Of a stretch of DNA of 40,655 bases, positions 33,839 through 40,655 are shown piece after piece; position 1 is the stretch's first letter, and every line of letters starts with the position of its first letter. The notes under the pieces are model-generated. The model was not told the DNA's origin and did no database searches. It saw nothing but the letters and a program-made list of their open reading frames with translations. This stretch comes from Algoriphagus alkaliphilus (GTDB lineage Bacteria > Bacteroidota > Bacteroidia > Cytophagales > Cyclobacteriaceae), in NCBI RefSeq assembly GCF_900103735.1, contig NZ_FMXE01000041.1:1-40655 (forward strand), written 5' to 3'. Made by a program: the position numbers and the translations under genes.

Positions 33839-33992
33839 TCCTTAAGCGTTTTTGCACCTCTAGAGGATCTATATCTGCCTGTAATTTACCAGCAAGGTGT
33901 TCAATGCTCTTGACTTTTTTGCGTTTGGTAATCTGTTGGATTTCCTTATTCATCTCCAACTTAGTCATTCCTTTTTTCAAGATAGTTGTCAT
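33834..33992 (-). CDS. Small antitoxin partner of PIN toxin
   Basis: The 52-residue product starts MTTILKKGMTKLEMNKEIQ and ends LEVQKRLRN. It is basic and helical, of the size and position of an antitoxin upstream of a PIN toxin. Its TAA stop (33834-33836) overlaps the expected toxin start. If the same base were G, the antitoxin would read on as ...RNEWE before a TAG, a typical tail for such antitoxins, and the toxin would regain ATG. It begins 8 bp after the end of the TesA-like esterase gene on the same strand, so it may be transcribed from the esterase promoter. Confidence 0.7.
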   Translation of the reverse strand: MTTILKKGMTKLEMNKEIQQITKRKKVKSIEHLAGKLQADIDPLEVQKRLRN

Positions 33993-33999
33993 ATGCAAA

Positions 34000-34689
34000 T
34001 CAGTTGATTAATGATTCAATATAAGGCCAAATCGTCTCAAAGACAATTTTGTGACCTTCTTCAGTGGGGTGAATTCCGTCAGGCAGGTTGAGTTCGGGAA
34101 TGCCGCCTACATTTTCCAGCAGGAATGGAATCAAGGTCACGTTCTTTTCAGAAGCCACTTCAGGGTAAATGGATTTGAACTCTTCCGTGTATTCCTGACC
34201 CATATTTGGTGGGATTTGCATCCCCGCTAGGATGATTTTGGTCTCAGGGTATTTTGCCCGCACCTTATCGATGATTCCGTTCAGATTCCGCTTGCTTTCG
34301 GCAGGAAGGATTCCTCTCAGGCCGTCATTGCCCCCAAGTTCCAGAATAAAAATGTAGGGTTCATCCTCCAGAAACCAATCCAAACGGCTCAAACCGCCCG
34401 CTGTGGTTTCACCACTCAATCCACCGTTAATTACCCGGTAGTTGAGTCCAAGGCTATCTATTCTTGCTTGAGTCAATCCTGCAAAACCAACTTCCTGATC
34501 GATTCCGTAGGCTGCCGTGAGGCTGTTGCCAAAAAAAAGAATGGTTTTTTGATCCGTTTTTTTCTGGGAAGATTCAATTTTAGCGACATCTGTTTGTTTT
34601 TGTTCAGTGGAAGATCCACAAGAACTCAGCGAGACTGCACTAAGAAAAAGGCTAATTAATAGTGTAGATGAATTTCGGGAGGTGAACAT
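34000..34689 (-). CDS. tesA: SGNH-family esterase/thioesterase, TesA-like lipoprotein
   Basis: This 229-residue protein has a lipobox ending at Cys24 (LSSC). All SGNH blocks are intact: FFGNSLTAAYG (nucleophile Ser56), GGLSGETTAGG, ELGGNDGLRG and LPDGIHPTEEGH with the catalytic Asp and His. This is the multifunctional esterase/lysophospholipase/thioesterase I group. It is divergently transcribed from a LolD-like ATPase and an FtsX-type permease, the arrangement known for E. coli tesA and ybbA-ybbP, which supports the name. In E. coli TesA is a soluble periplasmic enzyme; here it appears lipid-anchored. The linker after Cys24 is rich in K, Q and T. The 247-bp spacer contains LytTR-like repeats. 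Confidence 0.9.
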   Translation of the reverse strand: MFTSRNSSTLLISLFLSAVSLSSCGSSTEQKQTDVAKIESSQKKTDQKTILFFGNSLTAAYGIDQEVGFAGLTQARIDSLGLNYRVINGGLSGETTAGGLSRLDWFLEDEPYIFILELGGNDGLRGILPAESKRNLNGIIDKVRAKYPETKIILAGMQIPPNMGQEYTEEFKSIYPEVASEKNVTLIPFLLENVGGIPELNLPDGIHPTEEGHKIVFETIWPYIESLIN

Positions 34690-34781
34690 TTTTATTCGTT
34701 TTAATTTAAAAAGGATTTACGGATAAAAGGTTCAGATTGATCCGTGAACTCCTCTGTCTAAGACACAAAAATAGCTTTTTC

Positions 34782-34811
34782 TGCGTTGGTCGAGCAATTC
34801 TGCCCGTTGGT
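34782..34811. promoter_or_regulatory. LytTR-type direct-repeat binding site candidate
   Basis: TGCGTTGGT (34782-34790) and CCCGTTGGT (34803-34811) are direct repeats 21 bp apart; both continue CGA. Each matches 8 of 9 positions of the LytTR consensus [TA][AC][CA]GTTN[AG][TG], and the 12-bp spacer equals the usual one. The site is about 125 bp upstream of the ABC ATPase gene and about 95 bp from the divergent esterase start. Confidence 0.55.
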
Positions 34812-34936
34812 CGACTGTCTTGGAATTTATCGAACGTTTTTTCTTTTATTTAGCTTACTGTCCTGTGTCAAAACGGGATTGCTAACAAAGCGCAAGCCCT
34901 GTCGTTTGACCTTTAAAATTAACCCACCGCTTATTC

Positions 34937-35614
34937 ATGAGCATATTATCAATTAAGAACTTGAGCAAAACCTATCAGAGCGGAAGCCGAAAGCTGACTG
35001 TCCTCGATGAGGTAAATTTTGATATCCAGGCAGGGGAAACCTTGGCAATCGTCGGTCCGTCCGGAAGTGGGAAAACTACCCTGCTTGGGCTATGTGCAGG
35101 ACTTGACTCCGGATCTACCGGAAGTGTAGTCCTCAATGGTCAAGCTCTTGAAAAAATGAACGAGGACCAGCGTGCCTTCGTCCGAAACAAAGATGTGGGT
35201 TTCATTTTTCAGAATTTCCAACTCCTTCCAACCCTAACAGCTTTGGAAAATGTGATGGTGCCTTTGGAGTTGAAGAAGCGAAAAGATGCACGTCAAAAAG
35301 CACAGGAATTACTTGAAAAAGTCGGTTTGGGAGACCGGGCCACCCACTACCCGACCCAGCTTTCGGGCGGAGAACAGCAGCGGGTTTCCATTGCCAGAGC
35401 ATTTGCCAACGAGCCGAAAATTCTTTTTGCCGACGAACCTACCGGGAATCTGGATACAGAAACCGGTGAAATGATCGAGAAACTCATTTTTGACCTCAAT
35501 AAAGAGCAGGGGACTACCTTGGTTTTGGTGACGCATGACTTGGAGCTGGCCGCCAAAACTCAGCGCATCATTCATATCAAGGGCGGTAAAATACAGGAGG
35601 ACGTTCATGCCTGA
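34937..35614 (+). CDS. ybbA: ABC transporter ATP-binding protein, YbbA/LolD-like
   Basis: This 225-residue ATPase has Walker A GPSGSGKTT at residues 40-48, a Q-loop in GFIFQNFQLLPTLTALENV, signature LSGGEQQR at 142-149, Walker B ILFADEPT at about 162-169 and a switch His in LVLVTHD. It belongs to the MacB/LolD/YbbA group that powers FtsX-type permeases in mechanotransmission rather than channel transport. The 3' end overlaps the permease start by 8 bp, so the two are translationally coupled. The divergent TesA-like esterase points to a YbbAP-type system that extracts hydrophobic compounds or lipids from the inner membrane for hydrolysis. Confidence 0.92.
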   Translation: MSILSIKNLSKTYQSGSRKLTVLDEVNFDIQAGETLAIVGPSGSGKTTLLGLCAGLDSGSTGSVVLNGQALEKMNEDQRAFVRNKDVGFIFQNFQLLPTLTALENVMVPLELKKRKDARQKAQELLEKVGLGDRATHYPTQLSGGEQQRVSIARAFANEPKILFADEPTGNLDTETGEMIEKLIFDLNKEQGTTLVLVTHDLELAAKTQRIIHIKGGKIQEDVHA

Positions 35615-38129
35615 TTTTGGATGGATTATAAAAATGGCGCTACGGGATGTCCGGAAGAACCTCTCCCGTTTGCTGCTCTTTGTCTCCTCCATCGTAGTGG
35701 GGATAGCGGCCTTGGTAGCAATCAGCAGCTTTGGCGAAAACCTCACCAAGGACATCGACAACCAAGCACAGGAGCTTTTGGGGGCAGACTTGGTATTGGA
35801 AAACAATAAGCCTATCGGAGGGCAGCAAGTGGATTCAATGGCTATAAAAACTGCTGCTGAGATCAATTTTGCGTCGATGGTAGCATTTCCAAGTTCCGGC
35901 GATAGCAGATTGACACAGGTCAGAGCCTTAGAGGGGGATTTTCCATTCTATGGCAAATTAGAAACCATTCCTGCGGACGCTGAGTCTGATTTTAGAGGTG
36001 GAGGCAAAAAAGCATTGGTGGAAAAAACGCTGATGGCTCAGTTTAATGCCGAAGTTGGAGATTCGATCAAAGTCGGAATTGTAACTTTTCTAATCGTAGG
36101 CGAACTTCAAAAAGTCCCCGGCCAAACCGGAATCACGGCTACAGTCGCGCCGGCGGTGTATATCCCGATGGCTTACTTGCAGGAAACCGGTCTGGTGCAA
36201 TTGGGAAGCCGAGTGGAATACAATCGGTATTTGCAGTTTGAGCCGGGTACAGATGTGGAGGCTTTGATTAAGCCCTACGAGGAGCAATGGGAAATCGACC
36301 GCTTGGATGCCGATACAGTTGAAGACAGAAAGCGCTCCACGGGTAGATCTTTTGCCAATCTTTCCAATTTTCTGAGCTTGGTGGCATTTATCGCTTTGCT
36401 ATTGGGCTGCGTTGGTGTGGCTTCTGCGGTTAATGTTTTTGTGAAAGAAAAATTGGCTTCGGTGGCTGTATTACGCTGTCTTGGAGTCGCATCGCTGGAT
36501 GTATTACTGATCTATTTGGTCGAAATTATGGTCATGGGCTTGGTCGGAGCCTTGATCGGAGCCGGACTGGGCACGGTGCTTCAATATGTATTGCCTGCTG
36601 TTTTCTCCGACTTCTTACCGGTGGAAGTGAATGTGGGCGTGTCTTGGCTCTCAGTAGGTTTTGGAATTATTACCGGGCTTTTTGTGTCGATTCTTTTTGC
36701 GCTACTTCCTTTGCTAAAAGTGCGAAACGTATCGCCGATGGCCACGCTGAGACCGGAGACAACGGATTCAACTTTGATGAAAGATCCACTTCGTTGGTTG
36801 GTGATCGGGGGAATTCTGCTGTTCATTTGGGGATTTAGCTTTTATCTATTAAAAGACTGGAAACTCTCGCTTGGCTTCACCGGATTTGTGTTAGGCGCAT
36901 TTGGAATACTTTGGGGTGTGGGACAACTGATCATGTGGTCGGTTAGAAAATTTCTACCGATTTCGCTGGAGTACACCATGAGACAGGCCTTGGCAAACCT
37001 TTATCGACCCAATAATCAGACGATCTCGCTGATTGCCACGATTGGATTGGGCACTGCGATGATAGCCACCCTATTTTTCCTCCAAAATCAGCTGCTTGAG
37101 GAAGCCAAGTTTGCAGACAAGGAAGATCAGCCTAATATGTTGATGTTTGACATTCAACCGGCTCAACTGGATTCGGTTCGCTCAAAAGTAACAGGAAGAG
37201 GACTGAAAATTCTGCAGGATGTGGCGATTGTGACGATGCAGCTGAACTCCATAAACGGGATAGACAAAAAGAAAAACGAAGAGCTATCCAAGGAGGAGAA
37301 TTACTCCCGCTGGCTTTACAATCGGGAATTTCGGGTGACCTATCGCGATACTTTAATCTCTTCAGAGAAGTTAAGTTCCGGAGAATTGGTGCCCATGGGT
37401 TCTAAAGGGGATAGTATTTTTGTCTCGCTGGAAAAAGGATTTGGAGAAGGAAATGGATTCAAAATCGGCGACGAAGTGGAGTTTAATGTGCAGGGTAGGC
37501 CGATTAAGACCTATGTCGGAAGTTTTAGAGATGTGAAATTCAATCAGGTTTCGACCAATTTTCTGGTGCTTTTTCCGGATGGAGTATTGGAGCAAGCTCC
37601 AAAATTCCACGTGCTGATCACCAAAACCAAAAACGACCGGGAGGCAGCCGATGTGCAATCCGAGATCGTGAGTGCCTTTCCAAATATCTCAATAATCAAT
37701 CTTGGGACAATCGTCGAAACGCTGGAAGAGATTCTGGGTAAAATCAGCTTTGTGATTCAGTTTATGGCCTTTTTCTCCATTGCAACGGGGATTTTGGTGT
37801 TGATCAGTTCGCTGATCATCAGCAAATATCAGCGGATGCGAGAGAGTATTCTCTTGAGGACTCTTGGTGCCAGTTCAGCTATTGTGACTAAAATCAACAC
37901 GCTGGAATATTTCTTTTTGGGTAGTTTGGCTTCGCTTTCAGGGATACTATTATCATTTATGGCAACATTTCTTTTGGGGAAATTTGTCTTTCAAATGAAT
38001 TTCAGTGTGGCTTGGAAAGAAGGGTTGGTTTTGTATCTGGCCATCACCGGACTGACGATTGTGCTTGGATGGCTGAATGGCCGAAAAATCATCAATCAAC
38101 CTCCAATGGAGATATTGAGGGGAACTTGA
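35607..38129 (+). CDS. ybbP: FtsX-type ABC permease, YbbP-like
   Basis: This 840-residue permease starts at ATG 35607 (MPDFGWIIKMALRDVRKN), preceded by a strong AGGAGG Shine-Dalgarno sequence at 35595-35600. An in-frame extension to 35535 is only the overlapping ATPase gene. The architecture is that of YbbP: a first transmembrane helix, a large periplasmic domain (about 50-270), three helices with the FtsX core (FIALLLGCVGVASAVNVFVKEKLASVAVLRCLGV), a second FtsX-like set around residues 450-510, another periplasmic domain, and a final FtsX core (RESILLRTLGASSAIVTKINTLEYFFLG). Ten helices in total are plausible. With the ATPase it forms a MacB-like or YbbAP-like complex. Confidence 0.92.
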   Translation: MPDFGWIIKMALRDVRKNLSRLLLFVSSIVVGIAALVAISSFGENLTKDIDNQAQELLGADLVLENNKPIGGQQVDSMAIKTAAEINFASMVAFPSSGDSRLTQVRALEGDFPFYGKLETIPADAESDFRGGGKKALVEKTLMAQFNAEVGDSIKVGIVTFLIVGELQKVPGQTGITATVAPAVYIPMAYLQETGLVQLGSRVEYNRYLQFEPGTDVEALIKPYEEQWEIDRLDADTVEDRKRSTGRSFANLSNFLSLVAFIALLLGCVGVASAVNVFVKEKLASVAVLRCLGVASLDVLLIYLVEIMVMGLVGALIGAGLGTVLQYVLPAVFSDFLPVEVNVGVSWLSVGFGIITGLFVSILFALLPLLKVRNVSPMATLRPETTDSTLMKDPLRWLVIGGILLFIWGFSFYLLKDWKLSLGFTGFVLGAFGILWGVGQLIMWSVRKFLPISLEYTMRQALANLYRPNNQTISLIATIGLGTAMIATLFFLQNQLLEEAKFADKEDQPNMLMFDIQPAQLDSVRSKVTGRGLKILQDVAIVTMQLNSINGIDKKKNEELSKEENYSRWLYNREFRVTYRDTLISSEKLSSGELVPMGSKGDSIFVSLEKGFGEGNGFKIGDEVEFNVQGRPIKTYVGSFRDVKFNQVSTNFLVLFPDGVLEQAPKFHVLITKTKNDREAADVQSEIVSAFPNISIINLGTIVETLEEILGKISFVIQFMAFFSIATGILVLISSLIISKYQRMRESILLRTLGASSAIVTKINTLEYFFLGSLASLSGILLSFMATFLLGKFVFQMNFSVAWKEGLVLYLAITGLTIVLGWLNGRKIINQPPMEILRGT

Positions 38130-38194
38130 GAAGGATAAAGGGAAGGTTTGTAAGTGGTGAGTAGTAAAAGTGGTAAGTGTTCAGTCACAGTGTG

Positions 38195-38236
38195 TCAGAC
38201 TGAGCAGCTTGCCCGCCGTGGCGGGGAGTCGAAGTC
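38195..38236. repeat. REP-like palindromic element
   Basis: TCAGACTGAGC is followed by a GC-rich palindrome, CCCGC with GCGGG (38212-38225), and then AGTCGAAGTCC. GACT and AGTC flank it as outer arms. The GC content is far above the surroundings. The element is dispersed-repeat-like and follows the permease gene; from about 38150 the preceding bases also show a loose 7-bp rhythm. Confidence 0.55.
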
Positions 38237-38301
38237 CATTACATACTTTTGATGTATTACTGATTACAAAAAGCATCTAGTGAATCCAAGTCGATAAAAT
38301 C

Positions 38302-38454
38302 ATGTCAAGAAATAACCCTAAAGAATCCCAGGAAAAATCACTGCGACCAATGCTTGTAAAAGAACTCGAATCCAGAGTTGAAGCTTCAAAGGGAGACTTT
38401 AATGCGCGAAGGTTTAAGAGTTCGGAAGAACTTCTGAAAAAGTATGGAGGATGA
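38302..38454 (+). CDS. Orphan antitoxin-like small ORF
   Basis: This ORF encodes 50 residues, MSRNNPKESQEKSLRPMLVK to the end SSEELLKKYGG, charged and helical. It ends GGATGA, with an ATG overlapping the stop (38451-38454), the coupling usual for toxin-antitoxin pairs. The frame that begins there stops after 14 codons, so no toxin is present. I see it as an antitoxin-like remnant that lost its partner; the evidence is composition, overlap and position between an ABC operon and a YefM-YoeB pair. Confidence 0.45.
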   Translation: MSRNNPKESQEKSLRPMLVKELESRVEASKGDFNARRFKSSEELLKKYGG

Positions 38455-38545
38455 TACAATCAAGCATAAGGGTTTGGGAGTTGGGTTGCTTTTGATGGGA
38501 GTAGTACTGATGGAAACGGAATATTGAAATTCACTCAAAAAATCT

Positions 38546-38572
38546 AAAATGGGATCCTTGTGAGCCCATTTT
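38546..38572 (-). terminator. Terminator of the yefM-yoeB operon
   Basis: An 8-bp stem (AAAATGGG with CCCATTTT), extended by a partial inner pairing, lies next to the yoeB stop codon. On the minus strand it is followed by TAGATTTTTT. Confidence 0.65.
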
Positions 38573-38575
38573 GCA

Positions 38576-38830
38576 TTAATAGTGGTGGCGGCATTGGGCG
38601 ATTTCCAAAGTGCCATCTTTGACTCGGTAAACGAGTCGATGTTCTTTGTCGATTCGGCGGGACCACCATCCAGAGAGTTCGTTTTTCAATGGCTCTGGTT
38701 TACCAATTCCCTCAAAGGGATTACGCTGACATTCCTTGATCAGTTTATTGATTTTTCTTAGAAGCTTTATATTTACTTCAATCCAATATTGATAGTCCTC
38801 CCATCCTTTAGATAAAAAAATAATTGTCAT
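38576..38830 (-). CDS. yoeB: YoeB-family ribosome-dependent mRNA interferase
   Basis: The 84-residue toxin has the same length as E. coli YoeB. Conserved parts are GKPEPLKNELSGWWSRRIDKEHRLVYRV and the end CRHHY. All four catalytic residues of E. coli YoeB have counterparts: Glu in KPEPLK, Arg in EHRLV, and the terminal His-Tyr. It binds the ribosome A site and cleaves translated mRNA; YefM blocks it. The yefM start lies upstream on the same strand with a 12-bp gap between the genes. An intact copy here contrasts with the truncated relative at 20568. Confidence 0.93.
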   Translation of the reverse strand: MTIIFLSKGWEDYQYWIEVNIKLLRKINKLIKECQRNPFEGIGKPEPLKNELSGWWSRRIDKEHRLVYRVKDGTLEIAQCRHHY

Positions 38831-38842
38831 TAGGCAAAAGGT

Positions 38843-39097
38843 TTAGAGTTCGATAAGGTCTCTTTTAACTCCCAGGCCTTGGTTTGCTTCATTAATGGCG
38901 TGTAACAATCTTTCAGCATTTTTAGGGCTGCTCATTAGATAATAGGTTTCCTGCAAACCTTCGTAGTCAGACTTGGACAGGACTACTACATCTTCCCCAT
39001 TTGTTCTGGTGACATACAATGGTCTTGAATCATTGACTACATTATCCAAATAAGACTTCATGTTCTCGCGAAACTTAGAGTAGCTAGTGACTTCCAT
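38843..39097 (-). CDS. yefM: YefM-family antitoxin
   Basis: The 84-residue antitoxin has the Phd/YefM DNA-binding N-terminus (MEVTSYSKFRENMKSYLDNVVNDSRPLYVTRTNGEDVVVLSKSDYEGLQET) and a C-terminal toxin-binding tail (YYLMSSPKNAERLLHAINEANQG). It neutralises the YoeB encoded downstream and represses its own operon. A TGTACA-based operator is present 42-60 bp upstream of the start (39137-39157). Confidence 0.93.
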   Translation of the reverse strand: MEVTSYSKFRENMKSYLDNVVNDSRPLYVTRTNGEDVVVLSKSDYEGLQETYYLMSSPKNAERLLHAINEANQGLGVKRDLIEL

Positions 39098-39136
39098 GAT
39101 TTCTGTTTTTTTGTTAAAGTTGAGATTTCAATTCCT

Positions 39137-39157
39137 ATTGTACAATTATTTGTACGT
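39137..39157. promoter_or_regulatory. YefM-YoeB operator
   Basis: A perfect palindrome ATTGTACAAT (39137-39146, core TGTACA) is followed by ATTTGTACGT (39148-39157, core TGTACG). The two cores are 12 bp apart centre to centre. E. coli yefM-yoeB uses the same geometry: a long and a short repeat with TGTACA cores spaced 12 bp. Confidence 0.75.
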
Positions 39158-39244
39158 TTTTGTTCAAAGAGAATTAAAACGTAGCTAATCAGGAGCTGAA
39201 GTTTTGGATATTGTCTTTATATTTCATTTCTAAACTCCAAACCC

Positions 39245-40126
39245 ATGACAACCAGGCTCTCTGCATCGGAAATAGCTCCCCTTCAATCCATCGAAGATTG
39301 GGAGGATGATCTCCTGACTCGCTATCCTGAACCTAAGGACAAGCAAGCTAAGGCCAAGGATGACTATCGGAATTACCATGATTCTGAGCGTGTGGATACT
39401 GTGCGTGAGTTTTACAAGCTCAATCATACCTATCAGACTTATGATTTTGTGGTAGAAAAGGAAAAGGAATTTTTGAAGTTTGAGAAAAAGGAAATGCCTT
39501 TTTGGGATGCAGTGAATTACTTAAATACGCTCATTGACGATTCGGATCCGGATACCAATTTGGATCAGTTGCAACATTTGCTTCAGACTTCGGAAGCTAT
39601 CCGTGCTGACGGGCATCCGGATTGGTTTGTGCTGACGGGGTTTATTCATGACTTGGGAAAAGTGCTGTGTCTTTTCGGCGAACCCCAATGGGCTGTGGTT
39701 GGAGATACTTTTCCCGTTGGTTGCAAGCACTCCGATCGAATTGTTTATCCCGAGTATTTTGACCGAAATCCTGATTCTAAGGACGAGCGATTCAATACCA
39801 AATACGGGATGTATTCGCACCAATGCGGCCTGGACCAGGTAAAAATGTCTTGGGGTCATGACGAATATCTTTATCAGATGGTCAAAGATTACATGCCCGA
39901 GCCCGCACTTTACATGATCCGTTACCATTCTTTTTATGCGCAGCATCGGGAAAATGCATACGATCACCTGCTCAATGATCACGATCGCGAGATGTTCAAA
40001 TGGGTGGATAAATTCAATCCCTACGATCTGTATTCAAAAGTTCCTGTTCCGCCGGATTCCAAGGCTTTGAGGCCTTATTATGAGGACTTGGTGGCGAAAT
40101 ATCTACCGGGTACGCTAAAATTTTAA
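39245..40126 (+). CDS. Myo-inositol oxygenase
   Basis: This 293-residue mononuclear-looking but di-iron oxygenase converts myo-inositol and O2 to D-glucuronate. All six iron ligands known from mouse MIOX have counterparts: His111 (LQHLLQTSEAIR), His135 and Asp136 (GFIHDLGKV), His205 (WGHDEYLY), His228 (IRYHSFYAQH) and Asp255 (VDKFNPYDLYSK). Length and whole-chain features such as VVGDTFPVGCKHSD match the family. It is cytosolic and stands alone. Divergence from yefM leaves a 147-bp spacer. It links the locus to inositol/uronate metabolism; a Gfo/Idh dehydrogenase and a TIM-barrel isomerase occur elsewhere in the window but not adjacent. Confidence 0.95.
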   Translation: MTTRLSASEIAPLQSIEDWEDDLLTRYPEPKDKQAKAKDDYRNYHDSERVDTVREFYKLNHTYQTYDFVVEKEKEFLKFEKKEMPFWDAVNYLNTLIDDSDPDTNLDQLQHLLQTSEAIRADGHPDWFVLTGFIHDLGKVLCLFGEPQWAVVGDTFPVGCKHSDRIVYPEYFDRNPDSKDERFNTKYGMYSHQCGLDQVKMSWGHDEYLYQMVKDYMPEPALYMIRYHSFYAQHRENAYDHLLNDHDREMFKWVDKFNPYDLYSKVPVPPDSKALRPYYEDLVAKYLPGTLKF

Positions 40127-40517
40127 ATACCAGAATGCTTAAGATAGGCTACCTGATTAAAGAAGATTTTCACAGTGAGTCTTATATATTCCGCAAACAT
40201 AGAAAAAGTGGATGAAAGGTTTTAAAAAGCCGATTCAACAATATTGGAATCTGGGTTTGAATTTCTTGACTGGACAAAATATTGATCCTAAGGGCGCGGT
40301 GGGAGGATTTGCCCCTGAATGCTTCAGGCCATAGCCGTCAGTTTAGCAAGCCAAAACACTGGTAGCGAGTTCATTTATGGTTTGGACGTAGATCCCCATT
40401 GGGATCTTTCTTCCTTTTGCCCATATTTGTATAATGTTTTTTTAGTTTAAAAAGACGGTCGATTTCACGGTTTGTCGCCTTTTTTCTTCTCCCAATATAC
40501 GGATTAACAGGGTATAA
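40127..40517. other. Intergenic stretch with small ORFs and a hairpin
   Basis: Three short plus-strand frames follow one another (26 codons at 40135, 40 codons at 40212, 43 codons at 40319). None resembles a known family, and all lack a convincing ribosome-binding site. A small stem CCTGAA/TTCAGG lies at 40314-40328. A better hairpin, AGATCCC with GGGATCT and loop CATT, spans 40390-40407 and is followed by a T-rich stretch. It could terminate upstream transcription. Confidence 0.4.
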
Positions 40518-40655
40518 ATGAAAGATAATCAATGGTTTATATATAAAAAAGACCAGATTTTAAAAGAAAAATTTCTCTTAAATTTCAACCCCAAATCCAT
40601 CAATTCATTAGCCAAAGAGGCCGGGTATTCGATCAGGAAGTCGAAGCTCGATGGT
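40518..40655 (+). CDS. Unidentified protein, 5' part only
   Basis: An open frame begins ATG at 40518 (MKDNQWFIYKKDQILKEKF) and runs off the right edge after 46 codons. The segment SINSLAKEAGYSIRKSKL looks like a helix-turn-helix. A DNA-binding protein or transposase N-terminus is possible but cannot be shown from this fragment. Confidence 0.35.
   Translation, partial: MKDNQWFIYKKDQILKEKFLLNFNPKSINSLAKEAGYSIRKSKLDG

Noticed and set aside
40440..40520. Insertion-sequence terminal inverted repeat
   Set aside because: An AAAAAGAC/CGCCTTTTTT resemblance was noticed, but the pairing is poor and the second end is outside the window.

Overview
The window looks like a chromosomal segment of a Bacteroidota bacterium, most likely Cytophagales (Cyclobacteriaceae/Algoriphagus-like). 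That placement is an inference from the SusC/SusD pair, the many lipoprotein signals, the gene set and the style of the intergenic DNA; no rRNA or marker gene is present. No tRNA, rRNA, CRISPR array or complete insertion sequence was seen.

Layout. (1) 1-14490 is a divergent, carbohydrate-related locus. Its left arm, on the minus strand, holds a cytochrome c-propeller sugar dehydrogenase (partial), a VCBS/FG-GAP repeat protein, and a 1051-residue lipoprotein that joins a catalytically degenerate SGNH domain, a propeller dehydrogenase, HEAT-like repeats and cytochrome c. Its right arm, on the plus strand, holds SusC, SusD, a second propeller-cytochrome c lipoprotein and a DUF1080 lipoprotein, and is closed by a strong terminator at 14464-14490. 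The divergent spacer carries duplicated 10-bp-period direct repeats. (2) 15032-20134 holds four plus-strand sugar genes: a DUF4432 epimerase-like protein, a mannose-6-phosphate-isomerase-like cupin, a TIM-barrel isomerase/epimerase and a Gfo/Idh/MocA dehydrogenase. Their spacers contain 7-bp and 8-bp periodic repeats. (3) 20311-26880 is mixed: a toxin-antitoxin locus whose YoeB-type toxin is cut by a nonsense codon, an alpha/beta hydrolase lipoprotein, a general stress flavin-binding protein, an AAA/DUF4143 ATPase behind a 32-bp tandem repeat, hemolysin III, a DUF5009-type membrane acyltransferase and a decayed pentapeptide-repeat gene. (4) 26979-33360, on the minus strand, holds a sortilin/BNR-repeat protein, a propeller lipoprotein and a GMC oxidoreductase with its gluconate-2-dehydrogenase-subunit-3-like partner. 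(5) 33464-38129 holds a PIN-domain toxin/antitoxin pair with an apparently lost toxin start codon, then a TesA-like esterase divergent from a YbbA/YbbP-like ABC transporter. (6) 38302-40655 holds an orphan antitoxin-like ORF, an intact YefM-YoeB pair with a recognisable operator, a myo-inositol oxygenase and the start of an unidentified gene.

How the genes may work together. SusCD imports an oligosaccharide or glycoside. The periplasmic lipoprotein dehydrogenases (PQQ-type propellers with cytochrome c, and the FAD/Fe-S GMC enzyme) oxidise it. DUF1080, TIM-barrel and Gfo/Idh proteins are families found in the 3-keto-glycoside route, in which oxidation at C3 precedes glycosidic cleavage. No classical glycoside hydrolase is visible, so the locus resembles an oxidative utilisation locus. 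This is inference from family membership and neighbourhood. The most unusual sequence-level observations are the heptad and octad periodic spacer DNA and three toxin-antitoxin remnants, each with an identifiable lesion.
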